Shown here: positions 41,112 to 53,712 of the stretch, piece by piece
How the letters are laid out: every line of letters starts with the position of its first letter
Position numbering within the stretch: position 1 is the stretch's first letter
NCBI GenBank assembly: GCA_004565275.1
Contig: SDOX01000145.1
Span: 547,022-601,296, forward strand
Direction: 5' to 3'
Length of the DNA stretch: 54,275 nucleotides
Source of the DNA: Nannochloropsis salina CCMP1776
Lineage: Eukaryota; Sar; Eustigmatophyceae; Eustigmatales; Monodopsidaceae
The notes under the pieces: generated by a model
What the model was told of the DNA's origin: nothing
What the model saw: the letters and a program-made list of their open reading frames with translations, nothing else
The model's database searches: none
Position numbers and translations under genes: made by a program

Positions 41112-41211
41112 NNNNNNNNNNNNNNNNNNNNNNNNNNNNNNNNNNNNNNNNNNNNNNNNNNNNNNNNNNNNNNNNNNNNNNNNNNNNNNNNNNNNNNNNN
41201 NNNNNNNNNNN
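41112..41211. other. Assembly gap (100 N) hiding two convergent 3' ends
   Basis: Exactly 100 N, so the length is a placeholder. To the left the DUF1365 gene enters it unfinished; to the right the acyl-CoA dehydrogenase emerges without its C-terminal domain. Confidence 0.98.
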
Positions 41212-41363
41212 GGAGGGGCACGATGATGGGTATTCGTCCGTTTTTGTGGTGTTGGAAGGTAACAGGAGGAACCACGCGTGGGAGAAAGAGATAGAGAGAG
41301 AAGGAAAGGGAGAGAGGGAGGGAGGGAGGGAGGGAAAGAGGGAGGAAGGGAAAGAGGACGGAC

Positions 41364-42973
41364 CTTGGGTACTCGGACGTCTTCAAAGTTGAGGTTGGCT
41401 GTGGAGGAAGCTCGGATCCCAAGTTTCTCTTCCTTCTTTCCCACGGAGAAGCCGGGGGCGTCGCAGGGGACGATGAAAGCGCTGATGCCTGGAGGAGAAA
41501 GGGAGGGAGGGAGGGAGGGAGGGAGGGAGGGAGGGAGGGAGGGAGGGGTTGGGGAAGGGCACAAGCGAGACAGGGAGACATAAGGCAATTGCAGCAACGA
41601 GGACATCAGCGGGGAAAATAAAAATTGCGCGAATGCCGATCAAAAGGGGAAAGCCGTGCTGGTCGATAGCGGCCTCAGCCAGGGTAAGGACTCGAAAGAG
41701 CAGGCTCTTACACCTGCTTTTCCTCCCTCCTCCCCTCCTCCTTCCCTCCTCCCTCCTTCCCTCCTCCCTCCTTCCCTCTCACTCTTCCTCGTTTTACAAC
41801 GCGAACGAATGATGAAAGGTATTGGAAAAGGAAAAACTACATGGCAAGGAAAATAAATCGGGAGAAAAAAAGGGGGGGGGCACACTCCAGAAGCTGAGGT
41901 CACAGGCGGCAAGATAAGCCGAAAATCACCGAGACACGCATGACCCTACCTTTATGCTTCAAGCTTTTGTCCGTAGTGGCAAAGACGATGGCCGCACTCG
42001 CCTCGTGGGCATTGGTGATCCAGGCCTTGCTCCCGTTCAAGACGTACTCCTCCCCCTCCAACACGGCGGTCGTGCTCGCGGCGCCGGCGTCGCTGCCGTT
42101 ACCGGGTTCCGACAGACCGAAGCATCCAATTTGAGAGCCGGAGGCGTATGGCGTCAGCCTGCGGTGGAGGGGGGGCGGGAGGGAGGGAGGGAGGGAGGGA
42201 GGAAGGGCGAGGAAAGGGATTGGACGTGGAGGACACCCAAAGCAGGCAAACAGGCAAGAAGTTGATCCGAGGAAAAGAAAGAGGAAAAGGCTTTACCATG
42301 TCTCTTTTTGCTCGTCCGTCCCAAACTGCGCGACGGGCCCGCAATAGAGGGAATTGTTCACACTGGCGATCACCTGGCGAGGGGGGGAGGAAGTGATACA
42401 TGAATGGAAGTAAAGGGATCATTGTGAGGCACGGAGAGGATTGTGGTGACAGAACCACACGGGCCATGCCTGGCTCTTCCCTACGACGGTGAGCACGGCG
42501 TTACGGGAAGGCAACATGCTTCATTTAATTATACTTCATTAAAAGCCAGTACGTTGATCCAGCCCTTACCCCTGTGGAAGCACAGCCACGGCTGAGCTCT
42601 TCGATGGCGATTGCGTAGGCCATGTAATCCATCCCAGCGCCGCCGTACTCCTCGGGCACTGACACCCCCATCAAGCCCATCTCCCCGATCGCTTTCACCT
42701 GCCCATGGTGGAAGGACGAGGGAGGACACGCTAAATTTTTACCCGATTTCAATATATCTCGACTGATGGAGGTAGGTTATGTGGAAAGCGAGTGGAAGAT
42801 AGAGGGGGGAAGGAAAGGGGGGGGGGGGGAGGGAGGGAGGGAGGGAGGGAAGGCGGACCTGATCGGCGGGGAAGACATGCTCCCTGTCCCATTGGGCAGC
42901 ATTAGGAACCAGCTCCGTGTCAGCAAACGAACGGACCATGTCGCGAATGGAACGATATTCCTCGGGCAACGTA
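41364..42973 (-). CDS. Acyl-CoA dehydrogenase (short/branched-chain type), both ends incomplete
   Basis: Five exons join in phase: 42859-42973, 42570-42698, 42297-42373, 41950-42158 and 41364-41488. The enzyme uses FAD to introduce the alpha-beta double bond in acyl-CoA during fatty-acid or branched-chain amino-acid breakdown. Visible parts are [20 protein letters not shown] and [20 protein letters not shown] across a splice (N-terminal helical domain), [20 protein letters not shown], the FAD/substrate signature [38 protein letters not shown], and [19 protein letters not shown] to FEDVRVPK. The C-terminal helical domain with the catalytic Glu (about 140 residues) is missing, hidden in the adjoining gap. 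The first coding exon is unresolved: an acceptor at 42975-42974 (or 42991-42990) implies an upstream exon, perhaps near 43050-43234. Mitochondrial location is likely. Confidence 0.88.
41501..41547. repeat. (GGGA)n microsatellite
   Basis: About 47 bp of uninterrupted GGGA repeat inside the intron between the last two visible acyl-CoA dehydrogenase exons. On the coding strand it is a (TCCC)n tract just upstream of the acceptor at 41490-41489 and may act as its polypyrimidine tract. Confidence 0.9.
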
Positions 42974-42989
42974 CTGACGCTTGTGTAGG

Positions 42990-45900
42990 CTATCGGGGAG
43001 GTGAATGCAGGGGACGAGTTGGTTTCACAAGGTCATAAGAAGAGAAGACAAACCGAGAAGGGAACTGAGTTCGAAAAAGCGTTGCTCCATGATGGCCCGA
43101 ATATTGGTATCAAGCAATGATGAAGTGTATCGGAAAATGATCGAGTAAGTGAAAGCAGGCAGGAAAAAGAAGGAAGTCGGTTGCCATAAGTGGAACAACG
43201 CGTTAGGGTTAGGACGTACCGCGCGCTCTTCCATTCAAGTTTTGCTGAGCTGCACGCGCCGCGCCGCGCCGCAACAGTAAAGCCGTGGTGTTGTATCGCA
43301 GTGCTGCGCCGCTACAAAGCATGCTTAAATTCCTTAATAGGCGTGTTAGGAGTCAGAGGATCAATGAGTAATAGGTACGAGTTCTTAAGTGAATCGTTGC
43401 TTGAACGGCACCACGCCAGCAAAGTGACGTTTGCCGACCACACAACTTCAGCGGCATTTCAAAGCATCTTAAAACCGCAGCCCACGCACATACCAAAGGA
43501 TTCCGTCCGGCACACCGTCGCTCGTTGTGAGCCTGGATCGGGTGCCGTACGTTTAGTGTTATGCGGCCCAAAATGCACAGGGCGGAGCGTTGAAGTCCGG
43601 TTGCCTTCAACTTGCTTTTCTTCCTTGCTTCTGCCTGGCTTTCCGTAACATTTTAATGTCGGGCGTATTTCGGTCCTTCTTTCCACCTTCCAAAAAATAA
43701 CAAAACTTAAACTGTGAGCAGAATATAAGTCTCCGCCGCTTCACTTTTTGTTTCCACATTTTTGTTCTTTCACCACTCGAGTCGATACGTGGTGTTTTTC
43801 TCTCTCTACGCCTAATCGTATTGTTCGTCCTCGAAGTTCTGAAAGATTTTTTTTGGTCGATGAATATTTCTTATCCCACTTATTATTGCCTTAATTCAAT
43901 TTGTGATTTTCACGTCTTGTCCTTGAAATGTCTCTTACCAAGTTAGTTACTCGCGCACTATGCGGGTATTTCGTCGCAACGATGTCCATTTTTGAAATTA
44001 TGTCCGCTAAAATTGTAAATGTACTGTAGGTATTGACGACATTATTTGAGACTTAGCTGTCACACTACAAAACTTTGCTTGGGTTTGCGACAACCTAGAT
44101 GCAAAGTCGGAACAAACTTTCATTCCCCATTCATGACATGTCATGCTGAAATCGCGTAGCCCGTCACAGAATATCATCAGGAAGCTGTAGCTTGCTATCT
44201 AGCTCCATAAAGCATTTCTTTCTTTCCGTTCCATCATTCAGACGATACTTTCGAGATTGATCGCAACGAGGCTTTTTGTATAATTTTCAAACCAAATGGA
44301 GGCTCCTCGAGTCCATCTTACACCCATTTCGAAAGCTTCATTCAAGATGTGATGGTCAATCGAAGAGTTTGGGAAGATGCAGAGATTTTAGAGGTACATT
44401 CGATTGTGAACGCGGTAGACAGACAAATATTCGTGTTCATGCTCGCAAAGTGGCGAGAAACCTTACTGCGGAAAGCAGCGCTCGGTGCAGTGGGCCCATG
44501 TAAATCGACACTTTCATGTCTGAAGTAAACATTTGATGAAAGGCAATCACTCTCTGTATGCTTTTCAGCTTACCTTTTGATGGGAGTATGGAAACAGACT
44601 GATATCAGAATGCTATGTCTTTGAAGGAATTGAGAAAATTTTCCTACCAGCAAAAACAATAATGAACTCCTAGTAGATTTGCGCTATACTTTGATATTTC
44701 TACGCTTTTCCAGCATGACTTTTGTTTTTCTTTGGCGCTCCCCGTTGGGATTTACGTAAGATCTGATATCTAGAAATCAAGATTTTTTTGTATCATCTTG
44801 GCAGACAGTGCACCAAAGTAGGACACAGCCCGCAAGCTGCTACAAAAGATCGATAAGATCCACGCACCAACACCTGTACATGTTTCTGACAAACTCGACA
44901 AAGGTACTTCCATCCATGCACTTGGCGGAGACGCTTTAAACCAATATCGTAGATGCAGGCGGCGGATCTTGTCGGCATCGGCGAGCACGTCGTCATCGGG
45001 CCCAATGTCTGAGTCAATGTCTTTCGTGCTCCCAAAGACGCACTTGTGACCGCGCGACCATTAAAAATGACCGGCAGGAACATTCCATCTGCCCCACTCC
45101 TACTATTCCACAGGTCGCCTGCGTGTTTTCCGCGGGGCTTCCCACCCCTTCGCTCAGATGAGAAAGGCAGTTCTCGAAAGGGAAGAAGAACCGAAAAAAT
45201 GATGACATCACCATCGGCCTCGTTCTTGTTCGCTTAAAGATCCTAAGCCCTTTCGCACGGGGCGTGTCCCATGCGACCATGGTGCCTTGCACCCGCCCAT
45301 ACCCGGTCAAGAGTAAGGTTTCAGACGGCAATCATGCCTTTGTCTCCCATGGTGTCCGTTTTGGCTGGGTGTTTTCTTTCCGAAGGCCTCTTTCTGCCTA
45401 CCCACCTGGCTGTCCCATCGCGGGAGGTCGCCGGAGAGGTTCCCGGTCATGCGAAAGGCCTTGCACCCAGGCACTGGACGCAGGATATGGAAACATGGAC
45501 CGGACATCACTTTGCGTTCCACCACAGCATGGCGTGAACCTTCCCATTTTCTATCGTGGTGCGTGCGTGCGTGCAGTTGTTGGGCACAATGATGGCATGA
45601 GACGGGTACCCTCATGAAGGAGAATCGTTTTTCTTCATACATCTGCGCACTCTGGGGGGCGCGGCGGCGCCGCTCTGGTCCCAAAATTATCTTGCCACCC
45701 GACATTACCCACGTTGTAGTGCATGTAGATAATGTGCTATCTACAATTGTTTTGCGTCCTCACTGCCGGTCGATGGTCGTTTTTCGTGGCATTTCATGGA
45801 TCTTGTGACGCTGAGAGCCGGCTGGGAAGGCCGCAGAAAGAAAGTCGTCCGGCTGCTTCGATCTGACCTGTGAACCTGGTCTTGGCGGGGCGGCTTTTTC

Positions 45901-46573
45901 CCAAAGGCCCCCCTTGAAAATGTAAAGACACGCTCTGTAGCTAGTACAAATGATAGATACCTGGTTGTACATGTGAAGGGTGCAACATCTGTAAGTGTGG
46001 TCTTGTCGGGTCCTGCAGCCCCTTTCCTTCGCCTCCCCACCATTTTCAAATGCTTCCTCCTCATGCCAAGTCATATCGCACATAATTGCAAACCCGTGCG
46101 CACTTTTATGAAGCACGTTGTAGACCATTTAAGCACACAACAATGTCAATGAGGAGAAGGCAACGTTATTTGAGTGCTGTCATCGTTACAATTCTAAGAA
46201 GGCTCTCAACCGGCCTCTAAACCGCCTTATATCCCTCTCACGTATCTCACTACTTTCTACCTTCGACTCCCGCTCAACAGGGAATCACACCGGGAATATC
46301 GTATTAACGTAGACCCGCAAAGTTCACCGCGTGGGACTCTTGAAACAAGGAGGAGACGCGACCCCCCAAATTGGCCTTAAACAAGTCTAGTGGACTCACA
46401 TCGCCTTCTGCATCCTGCCCTGCTGCCACCTGACGTGCTTCGAGAATTGACATGCCCGTGCTGGACGTCCAGAACAAGTCCCCATATAGTCGGTGACAGA
46501 AGTGTACAGCTTTTTTACCCCGCGGTGCTTCGTCACAGGCTAGGGTCTGCCGGGTGTAGGTGCAGCCCTCGTC
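42990..46573. other. Large intergenic region, no supported gene
   Basis: About 3.6 kb between the acyl-CoA dehydrogenase 5' side (-) and the LOTUS-like gene (+). The first 250 bp may contain the dehydrogenase first exon. The segment 43640-44800 is AT-rich with short frames only. The later part (45000-46100) has several short overlapping frames on both strands, none with a domain or exon chain. No tRNA, rRNA or transposon ends were recognised. This is the emptiest stretch of the window. Confidence 0.5.
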
Positions 46574-49500
46574 ATGACCTCAATGGATCACATGAGTTCA
46601 CAATCCAACTGTGGACCGGCTGGAGACGCACCCGTCTTACACAAAGGTCTCACGGTGGGTGGCGGCACGAAGAGTGGTGGTAGCGGGTGTCTGGCGGACG
46701 CATCTTCTCCGGAGGCCACCGTCTCCTCCTCCACCTCCTCCTCCTCGCCATCGTCAATGGTGGGGTTGCCATCCCAGCCGTCGTTTCATTTCGAAGAAGG
46801 CCCAGTGCAGCCGCGACTGAACACCGTTTCCTCCTCGGGGAGTCTGAGCTCGGCTGGGGATGACAGCACCACCTCGACGCTCTGGTCCGCCGCCTCCTCC
46901 TCCTCCGCGTCCACCGGGCTTTTGGCCACGGCACCCACTGCTGGGAACGGCAGCCTCGAGGACCGTGCACAGAATCCCTCCTCCATCCTGACCTCCTCCC
47001 CTACTTGGTCGACCCTAGTGGACCCCGCGGTGGCCGCCGCCGGAGGAGCAGCCGCCGCAGCGACCTCGTCCGCACCCCACCTGCCGGTCGTGAAGGATCA
47101 AGGGAGTCTTGGCGACACTTCCTCTTCGCCAACGATGGCAACGGCTGCTTTGTTGCCTGGGGGTTCTGAGGCAATGGCATCGACGGGCACGACGGGTTTG
47201 CCCCTGGCGCCTTTGGTAGCCTCTGGGGACGCGGCATCGGAGGCAGGATACCCGGACTTGCCGAAGAGTCTCTCAGGAAGCCACCTGCCCTCGCGTCGAC
47301 AACGCCTGTCTTCCTTCCCTCCGTGCACGGCCTCGGGCCACGAAGGGGAGGAGGAGGGGGAGGAGGGAATGGCCTTCCTGACGGGGGCGTTCGATTCCTT
47401 CCATTTCTCCATGGCCCTGTCGGCGTCGTCTTCCTCCCCTCCCTGTCCTTTCTCCTCGTCCTCCTCGTTCCCCCCGACCGACGGAAGCGTGCAGCTGCCT
47501 CCGATGTCGTCGTCCTCCTCTCCCTCCGACGCGACCTCGCATGGAGCTGTGGGGGAAGCCGGGGGCGAAGGTGACAGCGGCTTCGAAGGGAAACCTCCCC
47601 CCCCCCCTCCCTACCCTCTTGCCCTTCCTCCGCCACGTCCTTCCCTAACCCCGAAGTGTCTTCTCCGTCGTTGGCTTCGACCGTGGCGGCCCTGCATGGA
47701 AAGCAAGCCGCCGAAGCACAGCCAGGACACGATACCCGGATGAAGGGCGGGGATCCGGGGCGGGGATGGGCTGGTAGTCAGGGAGGATGGACAGGAGGAA
47801 GGGGTGGCGAGCGAGTGGAAGGGGAACACGGCGATAGCCTTGGCCATGGCACCCTAGGCGCCGGGGAAGGGCCTGAAAGATTGCCTGTTACCGGTAGGCT
47901 GCAGCAGCAGCCGCACGAGTCACCACCGTCTTACCCACAGACCGCACTTCACAAGGCGTTTGCCCCCGGGCGGCAGCCATATTCACCGCCCATGGAGACC
48001 CCAGACGCCCTGTGGCCTTTGATTCCACCCCGTAACAATTTCCGTTCGAGTACCGGCCCTGGCATTCACACCCTGGGAGGGGAATCGCCCGGCCCTAGTC
48101 TCGCGTGGCCGTCGGGAGGATCGGAACGGCCGCGCTCCCGACTGGAGGAAGGGCCAGGACAAGACGAAGCGAGCAGGGCCTCGCCCTATGCAGGCTACGG
48201 AGTAGGCGGGTTGGGGACGCCGGGTCGGGGCGTGGGTAACGGCTTGGGCAGCCTGGGCCCCAACACCAGCGACGGCTCAACCGTCCTGCCCGAGTCTCGT
48301 CAGGCCCCGCAGCACATCCATTTAAATGGGGGCCATAGCGGGGGAAGTAATGGGTTCTTGCCGCCTGCCTTGCGGCATCTCTCCATGCCCCAAGAAGGAG
48401 TGCCCCCCCATGCCTACGCCACGCACACGCTCGGGCCGTCGGCCCGCCCCGTCGACGCCCGGCGTGTCTCCTCTTCCTCCTCCGGTGCTTCCCCTTTCCT
48501 ACCCGCCTCCCACGTCCAGCCGGTGGTAGAGTGGATCGCGCAATTTATTCAACAGAAAGGCGGGATGATCACGGCGGCGAATTTGGGTTCGGCACTGGCC
48601 CGCCTGCACCCGAATTTTTACGCACTGTTGAAAGCCTCCCATGGGGGACTGACGACCTTTTTGTCGGAGTACTCGCATCGTTTCAGGTTTGCGAATGACC
48701 CGCCTTTCAACCACATCTTTTTGCAAGAAGAGGGAGGGGAGGAGGGGGTTCGGACGGCCGCGCAGATGCCAGGTGTGCCCTCGGCGCCTGCCTCGAGCCC
48801 GTGGACCGTCCAAGGATCGATGGCCTCCTCGTTTTCGACGGCTCCCAAGAGAGGATCTGGAGGGGACCTGGTAGGAGAGGTGGGCTTCGGAGGACGATAC
48901 GGGGGGGAGGCGCCTGCTTCCGTCCTTCCCTATCCGCTACAGCCGCTGCAACCGCCAGCATCGGCACGGCCGTCCCATCCATGTCAGGGCGTCGGAGTTG
49001 GAGGGAAGGAGGGAGCGCTCAGTGATGAGACGCTCTGGCGCTCTTTCATGTCCTCCCCCGGGCCCTCCGCCCCTTCCTCCTCCCCTGCATTGCCCCCCCG
49101 ACCAGGGCAAGGGGCAATGCAGCGCTCTCTTTCCGGGGGTGCCATGCCCGTCTTCCTCTCGCCCAACCACCCGTCCTTTCTCCCCCAGCCCCTCACCCTG
49201 CACGAGAAACCGCAGCAAGCTCACCACTCGGCGGGCACGTTGGGTGGGATCGCGGGGTTTAGTGCTGGAAAAGTAGTTTCCTCCCCCTCCCTCCACCTCC
49301 TCCACCAGCAGCAGCCACCACCCTCAGGACTGGCCTACCTTGCCTCGACACAGCAGCAGCAGCACCAGTCTGCCGCGCTCCCGCCGCCGGCGGGCGAGCC
49401 ACGTTTCACGGGCGCCATGTTGCTCCCTGCCCATGGAAGCCAGGCTCGTGCCATGTCGAAGGTGGGGAGGGAGGTTGGGTGTCCCCCGGACCAAGTCTTG

Positions 49501-50101
49501 GAAACCGACGTGGTACGGGCCACGGGCGAAATCCTTCGGAACGCGGCCAACTATGCCTTGAAAGCGGTGGAGTTAGCGAATACTTTGCGGGCCCGTTTGG
49601 GGACGAAAGTGCTGGCGAAGGTCCGGGAACGGTATGGAGGCTTGCTTTTCCTCTTGGAACGGCACCCTTCTTTTTTCCGTGTCGACCGGATTCCTAAAAA
49701 TGACTGCGTGACCCTGCTCCAAAGTGGGTTGATGATGGCGTCGGCGGCCACGCCGCAGCAGCAGCAGCAGGTGCTGGAAGGGGCCATGGCAGCCAGACCT
49801 GTGGGGGGGACCACGCCCCTGATGGGGGGAAGAGCAATGGGGGGGAATGACGGGGCGCGGGGGGGAACCATGTCGGCATCCGCGTACACCCAAACGATCC
49901 AGCAGCTCCAGCAGCAGGTGGCTCTGGCCAGGGAAAAGGAGGCGTTTGCAGCAGCGAAGATTCGTGCGCTCTCTCAACAACACCAACAACAAGATCATCA
50001 TCAACTACAGCAACAGCAGCAACAACAACCACCTCATCAACAACTACAGCAGCAACAGCAGCAACAACAACAACAACAACCACCTCATCAACAACTACAG
50101 C

Positions 50102-50141
<40 letters not shown>

Positions 50142-51828
50142 GCAACAGCAACAGCAACAACAACAACAACAACAGCAGCAGCAACCACCATACCAACAAC
50201 AATATCATCGGCAACACAATCAGCAACATAATCAGCAACAACAACAACAACAACATCAACAACAGTCACTACCACAATCCTTTCAACAGCATCAGCAGCA
50301 ATATCAACAGCAACAGCACCAGCAACAGTGGCAGCAACATGCTCAGCAATTGCCATCAAACAGTCTCTCCTCCCCCTTCCTGCCATCTTCCACAGAGAAT
50401 ATTCAATTGTTGCCAGAGGACCGGCAAGTCCATGACGGGAGGGAAGGTGGGGCCGAGGGAGGGAAGGGCCCGACCGGGGATGCCTCCCTGCAACGGCGAC
50501 ATTCATGGAACAGTCTGATGGGCATGCGGCAGGACGAAAGAGGAAACGGGAGAGGGGCCTCGGTTGTCGACGGGGTCGGTGGTGGAGGGCCGCCAACAGG
50601 GCGTCCTTGCCTGGGGCCCGCCTCTGCCTCCTCCGCGTCTCCGCCCTTGTTGCCTCCCTCCCTGCCCCTGGCGACCGCCGGTGGGGCTGGAAATGGGGAG
50701 GGAGGGAGGGAGGGTGGAATGGTCGGCAGAAACGTGTTCCTACCTTCTGCGGCGCACAGGGCGGTGACACTCGCCCCATTCCTAGCGGAACCGGGCGTTG
50801 TTGACAAAGAAAGCGGGGCTAGTCCGGGGGAGGGGATTGTGGTGGGGCAGCATGCCTGGCGTCCGCAGCAAGTGTTTTTACGGGAAGGTGACGGCACGGC
50901 ACTCCAAGGAGAAATGTCCGGTGGGGTGGAGGAAAGCATCGGTAACGGCTCTGGAGCCGTTTCTCCCTCTTCTTCCGTGGGGGCGACGGCCAGTCGCGGT
51001 CCTTCGAGGAACAATAGTGACGTAAATATTTGGGCCATGACCAATGCGAGCGGTGGTGCGTTAGGCACCGGGGGAGGGCGGGGCGAGGAAGGGAAAGAGG
51101 ACGGGGCGATGCGAACGCTGGCTGCGCACCCGTCGGACGACTCCTTCCTCTTCTTCGGCCGAGGACACGGGGGGTTGGACGCGGGGGGGCAGATCTGGGC
51201 GGGTGACGGCACGCGCACGAAGGAGGAAAAGGCCCACATGCCGCCCGGATGGGGTGGAGGAACGGGGTTGGAGGCGACGGGGCTTGCACGCGTGGGATTG
51301 ACGTCGAGCTTCTCCTCCTCCTCCTCCTCCTCCTTCCTCCATGCCCATCCCCTCCAAGCCGCCAGCCACAGCAGCAGCAGCGACAGCCTGAGCAGCAATT
51401 GCAGTGGGAGGCGGGGGGGGGGGGGAGGACTTTACGGGCAGCAACCCTCCATGGGCCTCCCCCTCTCCCCCGCGGCCTCCCCCATCGCCTCCCCTCCGAC
51501 GGCGCTCTCCGCCGTGGGCGCGACGGGCACGGCGGGGCTATCCCATGGAGGGGGAGGAAGGTGCGCGGTCCTGCAAATCTTGACCAACAACCATTTTGTC
51601 CCCACCCAAGCCTGGCCGTTGGAACCGTTGCGGGATGCCGGCTACGTGACCGTAGTGGCGGAGGAACTCCGGGCCGTGGGTGGCACCACCACCGTCAGCA
51701 AACTCCGGGGCCTATTGAAACATAAATTGGGCAGCAAGGAGACGATTAAAAGTGTGCCTCTGAAGGCCTTCCTGCAAGCGTACAGCTCAGTCTTTGCCCT
51801 CCATCGGAACCACGTGTCGTTGCAGTGA
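46574..51828 (+). CDS. Large Gln/Ser/Pro-rich protein with three LOTUS/OST-HTH-like winged-helix modules
   Basis: One gene is inferred from two abutting frames: from the ATG at 46574 to the C run at 47597-47607, then the next frame to the stop at 51828 (about 1,750 residues). Three segments share the LOTUS/OST-HTH plan (helix, G-x-hydrophobic strand, helix, then GGL-x-x-FL and a hydrophobic wing): 48514-48735 (VVEWIAQFIQQKGG to GGLTTFLSEYSHRFRF), 49501-49720 (KVLAKVRERYGGLLFLL to RHPSFFRVD) and 51565-51826 (AEELRAVGGTTTVSKLRGLL to LKAFLQAYSSVFAL). LOTUS domains bind RNA or Vasa-type helicases in germ granules and RNA bodies. The linkers are disordered Ser/Pro/Gly-rich sequence with a long polyGln tract. 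A role in an RNA-protein condensate is inferred. The module assignment is by pattern only. Confidence 0.6.
49974..50350 (+). repeat. Imperfect CAA/CAG repeat encoding a polyglutamine tract
   Basis: About 375 bp of mixed CAA and CAG codons interrupted by CCACCTCAT (Pro-Pro-His) and single His, Pro, Asn or Leu codons. The longest uninterrupted Gln run is roughly 30 residues (about 50098-50187). The CAA/CAG mixture reduces slippage. A motif encoding PPHQQL precedes two of the Gln runs, so the tract grew by duplication of a larger unit as well as by slippage. Confidence 0.92.
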
Positions 51829-53712
51829 AGGACAGCGGATCTCCTTTTCCCTCTGATCTCCTCCTCCACGCTCCTTTCCATGGTGCGGAGAGGTACAGAT
51901 TTTGGAAGAAAAGGCTCGGGGGGTTTTGAAAAAAAGTCGAGGATCGGTCGGTCGATCGTGGAGGTTGGAATGAACGGGTGGAGTAAATCGGATCGCAGAG
52001 CAGCAAGTCAGTGCTATTATAAATGACGGCATGGCAGCGAGGCAGATATCACGGAGTAGTAATAGATTTTTGACAGGATTGTCAATGGCGAAAAGCGCGA
52101 GACGGCAAGATGCTGGGCGGGAAATGTTGAAACGGAGGCCATATGCCTGCTGCCAGACGCAGGGTAAAGGCAGGAATTGTTAAGTTTTCGAACGATTTCA
52201 GGAACAGCGTGCTTGGACGAGGATGCGTCCTATCACCTACGACGATTCAGAGCGGTCAGAACGTCCACCTGCGTTGATTGTAGCCCGTTTCGGAATGGGA
52301 TGCCTACAGCCGGAGCAGTGCGAAGCGTCTGTCAGAGTGGAGGTGGAAGCGGCAGGGAGGGAGTGGATGTGCACGTGGCATTTTTGAAAGAAGCTTCCCC
52401 GACCGCATGGACCGAGAGCGCGACGGAGGGTGTAGGTTGTTGGGAATGGGCAGGGGTCACACAATAATATAATCTTCAACGGATAATTATGGTGATTATA
52501 GCGACCATATAGAGTGACGCGATTGTAGGGAGGGCTCCTGCTGCCTACCTCAAGACGTTTCAAGTGTGGCAGGAGGATCTGGCCGTGGAACAGGGACTTC
52601 CGGACAGAATGGAGAAGTACTCTCTCTGCATGGAGAGGGGTAGGGGATTACTGGGTACGGGGCCCGCGTAATAATCCTTTGACTTGGGCGACAAATATAA
52701 TATCACGCAGGTGTGTACATCAGTACATTTGAGAGACTTAGTAGCTGCTTGAAAATTAGTAAGAATGAGGACTGGTAAATGAATCTACGAGCGATTTGAG
52801 TGATCAATGAAATAGGTTTTGGTCAGATAGCAAAGGCGTTTTGATGCAGAAGTATGATAGCGGGGTAGAACACGGGTCACCCATAGCGGGATTCCTATGA
52901 AATGCGGAGGGTGCCGCGAAATGCGATCTTCCATGCTCAGAGTCATACGAAAAAGTAACTCAATCTGAGGTACGTGGACCGATTTAAGTAGATGTGCGTA
53001 TAGAAAGCATCGGTGCGAGGAACGCCGCACGGAGACATTAGCAATTTTGGAAGAGGAGCGAGAATGGGGGAAAAGTAACGAAAGAAGGCTGAAAGGTTGG
53101 TGTGTGGCATGTCTGTGGGTGCCCGAGTCGGCACATGTTTTTGTCAGACACACACAGAGGAATGCTTTCGGGGGTAGGACGGAGGGCAGGTCACCTGTAG
53201 CAGAGGATAAGGTAGGCAGGGAACGGAGGAAAGCGTACGGGAGAGGGCGTGACACGTTCTTCTTCAGTCTTTTTCAGTCCGCCCTCGGCCGCCTGCCCCG
53301 ATGCCGCTGTCGTGTGCTTGCGGATGGGAACCCTCTCTTTGCGGTGCGAGGAGTTCTGAAAAGACATTCGGGCGACACGGATTGAAAGCGGAGATGGAGC
53401 CCATTGTTGTTCCCAGGTTGAGTGAGTGCTTGTGACAAAGACGTCGTTGTCCGTCGGAGAGGGAGCCGATCATTCTCAGATAGAAGATGTGGTTCTCGGA
53501 AAGAAATAATTAAGTAGACAAGAGAGAAAAGAAGTCTTCCATCTCTTCAATCGTTACTCTGCTTTCCAAGGTTTGCGTTTTGCCGCAGGTGCCTGTCTCC
53601 ACACCACGACTGCGGCGACCCCCCCCCACATCCTGTCACCATCCTATAGATGCGATATCAGCAAAGACTTGACCATCCCCTTCCTCCCTCCCTCCCTCCC
53701 TCCCTCCCTCAC
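51829..53712. other. Convergent intergenic region, no supported gene
   Basis: About 1.9 kb between the LOTUS-like gene stop and the stop of the SAP-like gene. Frames such as 52785-53255 (-) show no domain and look random. If the SAP-like gene uses the GTGAGT at its apparent stop as a splice donor, further exons could lie here, but none was recognised. Confidence 0.45.

Noticed and set aside
43201-43220. CGTTAGGGTTAGG (telomere-like unit) upstream of the dehydrogenase
   Set aside because: Only about two units, flanked by unique sequence. Not a telomere or an interstitial array.
42990-46573. Searched for transposon or virus-like element in the largest gene-poor stretch
   Set aside because: No terminal repeats, long frames, or transposase- or polymerase-like motifs were seen.
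49694-50779. Long minus-strand frame rich in poly-valine
   Set aside because: It is the antisense of the CAA/CAG repeat (GTT/GTG codons) and appears only because the plus-strand polyGln tract has no stops on the other strand.
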